Source: JAYQPQ01 sp038145405
Lineage (GTDB): Bacteria > Pseudomonadota > Gammaproteobacteria > Pseudomonadales > GM7GCV1
Length of the DNA stretch: 24,485 nucleotides
Assembly (NCBI GenBank): GCA_038145405.1
Contig: JAYQPQ010000025.1
Location: 1 to 24,485, forward strand
Direction: 5' to 3'
Part shown: positions 7,100 to 13,098 of the stretch, piece by piece
Layout: each line of letters opens with the position of its first letter
Numbering within the stretch: the stretch's first letter is position 1
The notes under the pieces: generated by a model
What the model saw: only the letters and a program-made list of their open reading frames with translations
Database searches by the model: none
Told to the model about the DNA's origin: nothing
Made by a program: the position numbers and the translations under genes

Positions 7100-8245
7100 T
7101 TACTGACCTTGGGCGTAGTTGAAAACATCGATGGGCTGGACGACATCACCCGTGTTATTGGTCCACGCGTTACGCGTGTAGGTAATAACAGCGGCGAGAT
7201 CGACCTCATTCAGCAGCGCCCCAAAGGCCTGCATGGCAGTTCCCGACACACCATTGATCAGGACATCCAACTGCCCATCGACCGGACCGAGCACAACGGA
7301 GCTTCCGTTCAGAGCCGGGAAAGCGGGCGGAATGCCCTGGCCACCGGCCTGGTGACAGGCAGCACAGGTGCGCGCGTAGACTTCGGCTCCGCGCGCCATC
7401 AAATCATCGAGGGTAAAGGTTTGGGAGGTCAGAGCAGCCAGCGCTTCGGCTTCGGCCTGCTTGTCTGCCATCCAGCTATCGAACTCTTCCTGCTCAACGG
7501 CGTGCACCACGATGGGCATAAAGGCGTGGCCTTGACCGCATAGCTCAGTACATGAGCCACGATAAATGCCAGGCTCATCAACCTGGAACCAGGTCTCTGT
7601 GATGTAACCGGGGATGGCATCTTTCTTAACGCTGAAATCCGGAACCCACCAGGAGTGGATAACATCCTGGGCGGTAATCAGCAGGCGCACTTTCTGATCC
7701 ACTGGCACGACCAGCGGATTGTTGACTTCCTGCAGATAAAACTGACCTTTTTCGTCGAGGTTGTAGATCTGATCCTGGGAGGTCACCAGTTCACTGAGGA
7801 AGGTCACCCCGGTCTCGGGGTAAGCGTACTGCCAGCGCCACTGGTATCCAGTTACCCGCACATCCAGATCCGCTTCGCTGGTGTCGTAGAGTTCTTTCAG
7901 GGTGGTGGTGGAGGGGATTGCCATGCCAATCAGGATGACGAAGGGAATAACGGTCCAGGTGATCTCGGCCTTGAGGCTCTCATGCCAATGCTCGGCCTGA
8001 TGACCCACCGACTTACGGTGAAAGTACATGGCCCAGAACATGGCGCCGAAGACGATGACACCAATAATCACGCAGATCCAGAAGATCAGCATGTGCAGGT
8101 CATATACCTGATTGGCAACGGTGGTCACGCCAACCGGCATGTTAAGCACCTGCTGCGACCCTTCCGATGCGGATTCCTGGGCCACAAGAACTGGCGCGAA
8201 GGTGGCCAAAGCTAGACCGAAAAGCTGCTGCGCTTTCCTCAGCAT
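7100..8245 (-). CDS. coxB: Cytochrome c oxidase subunit II with fused cytochrome c domain
   Basis: Subunit II accepts electrons through CuA and passes them to subunit I. The preferred start is 8245 (MLRKAQQLFG), with GGAG 9 nt upstream. It gives 381 residues beginning with a signal peptide (cleavage likely after VLVA, residue 22). Two membrane helices follow (about 50-74 and 92-112). The CuA ligands are His197, Cys232, Glu234, Cys236, His240 and Met243. Unlike short subunit II proteins, it has a C-terminal mono-heme cytochrome c domain: C294-x2-C297-H298 and a likely distal ligand Met338 in GTAMQAFG. The oxidase is therefore caa3-like in this subunit. It is the first gene of the operon. Confidence 0.96.
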   Translation of the reverse strand: MLRKAQQLFGLALATFAPVLVAQESASEGSQQVLNMPVGVTTVANQVYDLHMLIFWICVIIGVIVFGAMFWAMYFHRKSVGHQAEHWHESLKAEITWTVIPFVILIGMAIPSTTTLKELYDTSEADLDVRVTGYQWRWQYAYPETGVTFLSELVTSQDQIYNLDEKGQFYLQEVNNPLVVPVDQKVRLLITAQDVIHSWWVPDFSVKKDAIPGYITETWFQVDEPGIYRGSCTELCGQGHAFMPIVVHAVEQEEFDSWMADKQAEAEALAALTSQTFTLDDLMARGAEVYARTCAACHQAGGQGIPPAFPALNGSSVVLGPVDGQLDVLINGVSGTAMQAFGALLNEVDLAAVITYTRNAWTNNTGDVVQPIDVFNYAQGQ

Positions 8246-8359
8246 TACGCTGTTCTCCATTCGATTTGTGAGTTCATGTACAGAGCCGGACGAATTTCTA
8301 GGCTCTTTATTTCGTGGGCGCCCGCGACTGGGGTGGAGCTGCCGGCTTAAAGCCGCGAC

Positions 8360-8368
8360 ATTATAGCA
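8360..8368 (-). promoter_or_regulatory. Extended -10 promoter of the cox operon
   Basis: Read on the minus strand the sequence is TGCTATAAT, a perfect extended -10 element (TGn-TATAAT). No good -35 is seen at 16-18 bp spacing (best TGGCGA, 3 of 6), which is usual for extended -10 promoters. Transcription would start near 8353, about 108 nt upstream of the chosen coxB start. Confidence 0.55.
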
Positions 8369-8423
8369 AGGCTTTCGCAAATCGCCATTTAGCAAACGCA
8401 AAAAACCCCTTAATTAGTAGTTT

Positions 8424-9365
8424 TTAATCTTGCCTTCCCGGAGTCAGCACTTGCACCCCTTCTGCGCCAATCAGAAAGCGCATTCGGTCTTCGCCAATTG
8501 CCAGTGGGCCTTGGTAGGAGGTTCGAGTCCGTGCCGCTAATTCCTCCGGGGTTACGCCGCGCAAAACCAGATGGCTGTATGCCGCCATGCCAGGTTGTAC
8601 CAGAGCAAAGAGGCGGCCCGCCTCTTCAGGCGAGGTATGGTGAGCGGCGATCTGGGTGGCCGTCGGCACGGTGCGCATGGCTGTTTCGTCCCAAGCCATT
8701 ACTTCATGCACCAACAGATCGACCCCTTCGGCCGCCTGCACCAGGCGCTCGTCGTAGGTGGTATCGCCACTGATCAGGACGGACAGTCCGGCATAGTCCA
8801 CACGATAGCCAACAGCCGGTGTGATGTGCTCGCCGTGGTTTACCGGGAAGGCCTTGACCACCACATCGCCCTGCTCGTAGACAATTCGGGGTGCTTCGAA
8901 CTCCTGCACGGCAAAGCGCGCGCCCGCCTCGGGCAAGCCTTCATCCACCACGCGAATTTCTCGGTTACGCGAATACGCCAGCTCGAGTCCATCTGCCACG
9001 ATTTGTGTACCCACCGGGCCAATCAGCCGCATCGGATGCGCACGCAGGCCGTAGTCAGCACCAATCCAGCCAGTCAACCAAAGGTCGGCCAGCCCATTGA
9101 AGTGGTCATGGTGAAAGTGGGTGAGAAACACCGCATGAATATCCCGCACGGGAATACGATCCTGCCACAGGCGAACCACTACATTGCGGCCGGCATCAAA
9201 CAGCAGCACCTGATCGCCCGCCTGCACCAGGGTGGCCGGCCCGGCCCGATCCGGATAAGGCCCTGGTGTGCCTGTACCCAATAGGGTGACCTGAATTTCC
9301 TGTGCCGAAGCTGTGACAGAAAACCAGGCCAGGCACAGCATAATGGCTCTTATCCCAACTCGCAT
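8424..9365 (-). CDS. Exported metallo-beta-lactamase-fold hydrolase (RNase Z/arylsulfatase-like)
   Basis: I set the start at 9365 (MRVGIRAIML), preceded by AAGGGG, giving 313 residues. The upstream in-frame extension has no signal-like start and is dropped. Residues 1-21 form a signal peptide (LCLAWFSVTASAQE), so the enzyme should act outside the cytoplasm. The binuclear metal site is intact: HFHHDH at 83-88, NHGEH, an Asp in SGDTTYDE and a late His in AYSHLVL. The sequence HHTSPEEAGRLF and the absence of an RNase Z exosite suggest a small-molecule or ester hydrolase rather than tRNA processing. The natural substrate is not evident. It stands alone upstream of the cox operon. Confidence 0.85.
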   Translation of the reverse strand: MRVGIRAIMLCLAWFSVTASAQEIQVTLLGTGTPGPYPDRAGPATLVQAGDQVLLFDAGRNVVVRLWQDRIPVRDIHAVFLTHFHHDHFNGLADLWLTGWIGADYGLRAHPMRLIGPVGTQIVADGLELAYSRNREIRVVDEGLPEAGARFAVQEFEAPRIVYEQGDVVVKAFPVNHGEHITPAVGYRVDYAGLSVLISGDTTYDERLVQAAEGVDLLVHEVMAWDETAMRTVPTATQIAAHHTSPEEAGRLFALVQPGMAAYSHLVLRGVTPEELAARTRTSYQGPLAIGEDRMRFLIGAEGVQVLTPGRQD

Positions 9366-9458
9366 CTGATGCCCCTTACACAATTTATTCCGACTCTGTT
9401 CTAGTGGCCGCGTAGGCCTTGCTTTAGGGTAGCACCAAACAAGATAGAGGGTGGAGAT

Positions 9459-9773
9459 ATGGGCCTCCGCATATTCTGGCATTTGCCGATGCTATTGATT
9501 GTCATCATGGGCGCGTCGTCAGGCCAAGCGCAGAGGCTTGATTGCCCGCCCGTCAACGGCTTCGGCTTTAACTGTGGCATGGAGCGCCCCGAGGATCTGA
9601 AAGTCATTCCCGACACCCGTTGGCTCATTGCCAGCGGCTTTCGCGATGGCGCGCTGGTAGCTACGGTATTGCTGCATCCCGGTACCACCCTGGCCGATCA
9701 GGTTCAGGGCAGAGTGACTGGCGTGCGTAAGCAGGCCAGGACAACACCTTCCTGCAATCGGAACTGGCTCTGA
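9459..9773 (+). pseudogene. N-terminal fragment of a secreted protein (possibly beta-propeller/SMP-30-like), truncated
   Basis: The open frame starts with a good Shine-Dalgarno (GGAG 5 nt before ATG 9459) and a clear signal peptide (about residues 1-24, ending SSGQAQ). A mature start RLDCPPVNGFGFNCG follows, then MERPEDLKVIPDTRWLIASGF. The PEDL...WLIASG pattern resembles the first blade of secreted lactonase/SMP-30-like beta-propellers, but this is only a resemblance. Native-looking sequence ends around residue 75-85. The rest reads through in the wrong frame into a remnant of a DUF481 gene. The product would be at most 104 residues and is unlikely to be functional. Confidence 0.6.
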
Positions 9774-9898
9774 AGGTTTTCGTTCTTGAAGCCCTGGCTC
9801 TGCGCTCCGGCTTTACCATCAAGCACAACACCGACGTGCCGAACGGCACCGAGAAAACTGACACCCTGACCAGTGTGGGCCTTAACTACAGCTTCTAG
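9710..9898 (+). pseudogene. C-terminal remnant of a DUF481 (YdiY-like) outer-membrane protein
   Basis: In a frame shifted from the preceding fragment, 9731-9895 encodes AGQDNTFLQSELALKV...LALRSGFTIKHNTDVPNGT...TDTLTSVGLNYSF followed by TAG. This is the characteristic C-terminal end of DUF481 outer-membrane beta-barrels: the IKHNTDVP...TEKTDT hairpin and a terminal aromatic Phe. Immediately upstream in the same frame the sequence reads QSDWRA, then TAA at 9728-9730 where family members often have an acidic residue. So a nonsense codon may also be present. No start codon or N-terminal two thirds of the gene exists nearby. Its stop shares the palindrome CTAG with the convergent yheV-like gene. 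Confidence 0.7.
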
Positions 9899-10137
9899 TT
9901 CTTGGCCTTGGCCGGAGAGCCAAGTTCCAGCATGCGCACGACCTGGACCTCCGTCTTTTGGGGATTTTTACTGACCCGCGTATCGAGCTCGCGTACCGGG
10001 TTGTCGAAACGCATTTCCTCGCGAAAATCGCAGCTGACGCAGGCGCGGAATTTTCTGTCGCCGACGTCCTCGACATAAAGGCTGTCCTGATCATTGCAAT
10101 GCGGGCAACGCGCCCCGGCGATAAAGCGTTTTGGCAT
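9895..10137 (-). CDS. YheV-family zinc-ribbon protein (DUF2387)
   Basis: An 80-residue protein starting MPKRFIAGARCPHC at ATG 10137; a TTG 12 nt upstream is a less likely start. The pairs C11-x2-C14 and C33-x2-C36 form a four-cysteine zinc ribbon, and the opening KRFIAGA.CP.C is the signature of the E. coli YheV group. The function is unknown. The C-terminus is basic and low in complexity (SPAKAKN). It diverges from the gamma-carbonic anhydrase gene with only 38 bp between the starts. It converges with the DUF481 remnant, with both stop codons drawn from the same CTAG. Confidence 0.88.
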   Translation of the reverse strand: MPKRFIAGARCPHCNDQDSLYVEDVGDRKFRACVSCDFREEMRFDNPVRELDTRVSKNPQKTEVQVVRMLELGSPAKAKN

Positions 10138-10175
10138 AATGTGCTTCAATAAACTCGGATTATCCGGCGGAAATT

Positions 10176-10730
10176 ATGGCACACCAGAATCACACGGAGC
10201 CCTTCCAGGGCACATCTCCTGTGCTGGGCGACGACGTGTTTATTCATTCCGCAGCAACTGTTATTGGGGCTGTCTTTTTAGGCAAGGACGTTTCCGTCTG
10301 GCCGGGCGCGGTCATTCGCGGCGACATGATGCCGATTCATATCGGCGATCGCTCCAATGTGCAGGACAACGCCGTTTTGCACACCACCCATGCCAGCGAG
10401 AGTTATAACCCCGACGGCTTTCCACTGACCATTGGCGAAGACGTCGTCATCGGCCACAAAGCCGTGCTGCACGGTTGCCGGGTGGCGGATCGGGTACTGA
10501 TCGGTATTGGCGCCATCCTCAATGACGGCGTCGTGGTAGAGAGCGATGTGAGCGTCGGTGCAGGCACGTTGGTCCCGCCGGGTAAACGGCTGGAATCGGG
10601 ATTTGTCTACGCGGGCAACCCGGCGCGTCAACTGCGGCCGCTAAAAGAACAGGAGCGTTCCTTTCTGCGCTATTCGCCGCTCAATTATGTGAAGTTGAAA
10701 AACCGGTATCTGGCGGAAAAGGCGGGCTAG
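10176..10730 (+). CDS. Gamma-carbonic anhydrase family protein (YrdA-like)
   Basis: The 184-residue protein is a left-handed parallel beta-helix of hexapeptide repeats, seen as recurring V/I-x-x-G/D-x-x turns from about residue 17 to 140. It contains WPGAVIRGDMMPIHIGDRSNVQDNAVLHTTH and GHKAVLHGC. Candidate zinc ligands are His69 (or His72), His94 and His99 at subunit interfaces of the trimer. Family members include true carbonic anhydrases and proteins of uncertain activity. The long acidic loop of the archaeal Cam prototype is not present, as is usual in the YrdA group. In many gammaproteobacteria this gene lies close to aroE; here a three-gene operon separates the two. Confidence 0.92.
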   Translation: MAHQNHTEPFQGTSPVLGDDVFIHSAATVIGAVFLGKDVSVWPGAVIRGDMMPIHIGDRSNVQDNAVLHTTHASESYNPDGFPLTIGEDVVIGHKAVLHGCRVADRVLIGIGAILNDGVVVESDVSVGAGTLVPPGKRLESGFVYAGNPARQLRPLKEQERSFLRYSPLNYVKLKNRYLAEKAG

Positions 10731-11647
10731 GATTTCTGTCGAGCGAGCCGGGCAGCGATTGCTGCCTGGCGGGCCAGAACTTTTTTGGCGCGTGCAATGA
10801 TAGGCGCATCCACCATCTTGCCGTCCAGCACAAAGGCGCCCTTGCCAGCCTGTTCGGCCTCGGCAGCTTTCTCCACTAAACGTGTCGCCTTTTCGACTTC
10901 TTCAGCCGAGGGCGAAAAAGCCTGGTTCAGAACTGCCACCTGCTTGGGGTGAATACAGCTGGAACCCACATAGCCAAAGCGGGCCGAACGTTGCACCATT
11001 TCCAGGTAGGCATCGCTGTCGTCGAGACGGGCAATGGAACCGATCGTGCCGATCGGCATGATGCCGGCCAGTGCACAGGCCTGGATCATCTGCTGCTTGG
11101 GCAGCAACAGGGTTTCATCCGTGGAGACGATGCCAAGATCCGTGGACAGATCTTCGCCGCCGATGGTCATGGCCACCACGCGCGGGCTGGCCTGGGCAAT
11201 CTCAGGCATTGCAGCCAGCCCTCTGGCCGACTCAATCAACACCAGAAAGCGGGTATGGCCCGGCTGCAGACCTTTGGCAATTTCTACCTCGGTGACCAAC
11301 TCATCGAGCAGATGAATCTGCCCCGCGCTCTCCACCTTGGGCAGGGATAGCGCCGCAACGGCGGCACTCACCGCCTCTTCAATATCGCGTGCAGCGAGCG
11401 ACAGCGGGCGATTGATGCGCACGACCACGTCGGCGCCGTTTTGTGCAACCTGAGCAGCGGCAGAAGCCAGCTGGGCGCGGGCAAAATCCTTTTGATCCAG
11501 GGGGACACTGTCCTCAAGGTCGAGAATGATGGCATCGGCACTCCGGGTGTGTGCCGCGGCAACGAACTTCTCTATATGGGTCGGCACATAAAGCAGGGAT
11601 CGCCATACCGGCGCTCCCTGGGTTTTGTTGGCCTTCGTTTTGCTCAT
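10727..11647 (-). CDS. HpcH/HpaI-family CoA-ester lyase (CitE/malyl-CoA lyase-like)
   Basis: The 306-residue TIM-barrel protein belongs to the family that cleaves or forms 3-hydroxyacyl-CoA thioesters such as citramalyl-CoA, malyl-CoA or the citryl group. Visible motifs are RSLLYVP near the N-terminus, ILDLEDSVP (41-49), the Arg77 of VVVRINR, Glu139 in LIESARGL, Asp166 in GGEDLSTDLG (metal ligands) and the C-terminal GSSCIHPKQV loop. The usual GD.PERF after FVP is replaced by THIEKF. No citD or citF partners are nearby, so a stand-alone CoA lyase is more likely than citrate lyase. It is the third gene of the operon, 14 bp after the aldehyde dehydrogenase. The substrate is unknown. Confidence 0.88.
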   Translation of the reverse strand: MSKTKANKTQGAPVWRSLLYVPTHIEKFVAAAHTRSADAIILDLEDSVPLDQKDFARAQLASAAAQVAQNGADVVVRINRPLSLAARDIEEAVSAAVAALSLPKVESAGQIHLLDELVTEVEIAKGLQPGHTRFLVLIESARGLAAMPEIAQASPRVVAMTIGGEDLSTDLGIVSTDETLLLPKQQMIQACALAGIMPIGTIGSIARLDDSDAYLEMVQRSARFGYVGSSCIHPKQVAVLNQAFSPSAEEVEKATRLVEKAAEAEQAGKGAFVLDGKMVDAPIIARAKKVLARQAAIAARLARQKS

Positions 11648-11661
11648 GGATCCAGCTTGAA

Positions 11662-13068
11662 TCAGAACACAGCCGAATTATAGAACCTGCCGAAAATCTC
11701 TTGTTCGGCGGGTTTGTCTTCGGGAATGGTTCGGCTCACCCAAGTGGTATTCATGAAATGCTTGGTGGTGACGTTTTCGCTGATGATATTGCCACCCCAG
11801 GTGCCACACCCGAGCGAAGCGGTCATCGGCATGCCGTTGGTAAAGGAACCGGCGTTGCCGTGCACATTCGGTTGACGCACCATGATACGGCTGACCGGCG
11901 CCATCAGGGCGAGCTTGTTGATGTTGTCGTCATTGTAGGAAGCTATGCCACAGGAGTGGCCTTTGCCGCCGACTTCAAAGATCTGCTCAACCATCTTCAG
12001 GGCGTTTTCGAAGCCCTTTTTGTACTTGAACACGGCCAGAACGGGAGACAGCTTCTCGCCAGAGAAGGGGTGCTCCTTGCCAATTTTGTCCTGCTCAACA
12101 AAGATGAATTTGGCGTCGCCGATGTCGATGCCGGCTTTTTCCGCGATCACCTTGGCCGAGCGCGCAACGGTGTCGATCAGGCGATGATTCTCAGCGTCCC
12201 ACAGCACTTTTTTCAGCTTGGCTTTTTCCTCTTCGTTGCAGAGGTAACCGCCTTCTTTCTGCAGCTGGGCCAGCATCTTGTCGTACTGAGTTTCCTCGAT
12301 GATGAGGTTGCCGTCACAGGAACAGCCGGAGCCGTTATTGTGAATCTTGCTGATGCGGGTATTGCGTGCGGCTTCTTCCACATTGGCGGACTCGTCCACC
12401 ACCACGGTGGCGTTACCTGCACCGACGCCATAGGCCGGCTTGCCGGAACTGTAGGCGGATTTCACCATGGCCGGACCGCCCGTAGCGACTGTCAGATCGC
12501 ATACCGACATAATTTCCTGGGCCAGCGGAATGCTCGGCTTTTCGAGACACTGAACCAGATCCTCGGGAGCACCGGCTGCCTTCAGTGCAGCGCGCAGTAT
12601 GCGGTTCACCTCGAGCGCGGTTGCCTTGCTGGCCGGATGCGGAGAAAAAATCACCGCATCGCGACACTTTACGGCATGGATGGCTGTCGCCACCATGGTA
12701 ACCACGGGGTTGGTGACCGGCAGCAGACCGGCGATAACGCCGACCGGCTTGGCATATTTGACGATGCCCTTCTCGGCAACTTCTTCAATAACTCCAATGC
12801 TTTTCTGGCGCAGCGCGTCGCGCAGAATGCCGATAATCTTAAAGCGGCGTGTTACTGCGCCATCGGCGTTGCCCATCTTGCTTTCCGCCACGGCCATTTC
12901 GGTCAGGCGTACGAAGGTCTTTTCGTTTGCCGTAGCCCACGCCAGAGCGCGGGCCAGGTCATCCACCTGCTCCTGGGTGTAGCCTTCGATCGCCTTCATG
13001 GCGACTCGCGCTTTTTGCAGCAGGGCCTGGGCCAGCTGCTGCTCTTCTGCCGTCAATTCTCTTGCCAT
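11662..13068 (-). CDS. CoA-acylating aldehyde dehydrogenase (SauS/EutE-like)
   Basis: The 468-residue protein belongs to the NAD(P)-dependent acylating aldehyde dehydrogenases, which interconvert an aldehyde and an acyl-CoA. The predicted catalytic cysteine is Cys249 in NNGSGCSCDG, a position occupied by (S/M)xC(S/A)SE in EutE, AdhE and SauS. The Glu usually found three residues later is Asp252 here. The cofactor region PVGVIAGLLPVTNPVVT (108-124) and FSPHPAS fit the family. A C-terminal GGKGHSCGIAS and a conserved LGCGTWGGNIISENVTTKH are typical of the acetaldehyde/sulfoacetaldehyde group. Automatic annotation might call it sulfoacetaldehyde dehydrogenase, but no sulfonate genes lie in the window. 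It is 30 bp downstream of the ThDP enzyme, so channeling of an aldehyde is plausible. Confidence 0.9.
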   Translation of the reverse strand: MARELTAEEQQLAQALLQKARVAMKAIEGYTQEQVDDLARALAWATANEKTFVRLTEMAVAESKMGNADGAVTRRFKIIGILRDALRQKSIGVIEEVAEKGIVKYAKPVGVIAGLLPVTNPVVTMVATAIHAVKCRDAVIFSPHPASKATALEVNRILRAALKAAGAPEDLVQCLEKPSIPLAQEIMSVCDLTVATGGPAMVKSAYSSGKPAYGVGAGNATVVVDESANVEEAARNTRISKIHNNGSGCSCDGNLIIEETQYDKMLAQLQKEGGYLCNEEEKAKLKKVLWDAENHRLIDTVARSAKVIAEKAGIDIGDAKFIFVEQDKIGKEHPFSGEKLSPVLAVFKYKKGFENALKMVEQIFEVGGKGHSCGIASYNDDNINKLALMAPVSRIMVRQPNVHGNAGSFTNGMPMTASLGCGTWGGNIISENVTTKHFMNTTWVSRTIPEDKPAEQEIFGRFYNSAVF

Positions 13069-13098
13069 TCGTAACTCCGAAAATTCAGTAACCCAAGA

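Noticed and set aside
8399..8432. Possible terminator after the metallo-hydrolase gene (A tract, ACTACTAATTAAGGGG, T tract on the minus strand)
   Set aside because: The stem would be almost only A-T pairs with a long loop; not stable enough to claim.
11551..13074. 507-codon open frame on the plus strand opposite the aldehyde dehydrogenase
   Set aside because: It mirrors a gene with clear family motifs. Its translation is rich in His, Gly and Asp typical of antisense reading of GC-rich codons, and it has no recognisable domain or ribosome site.
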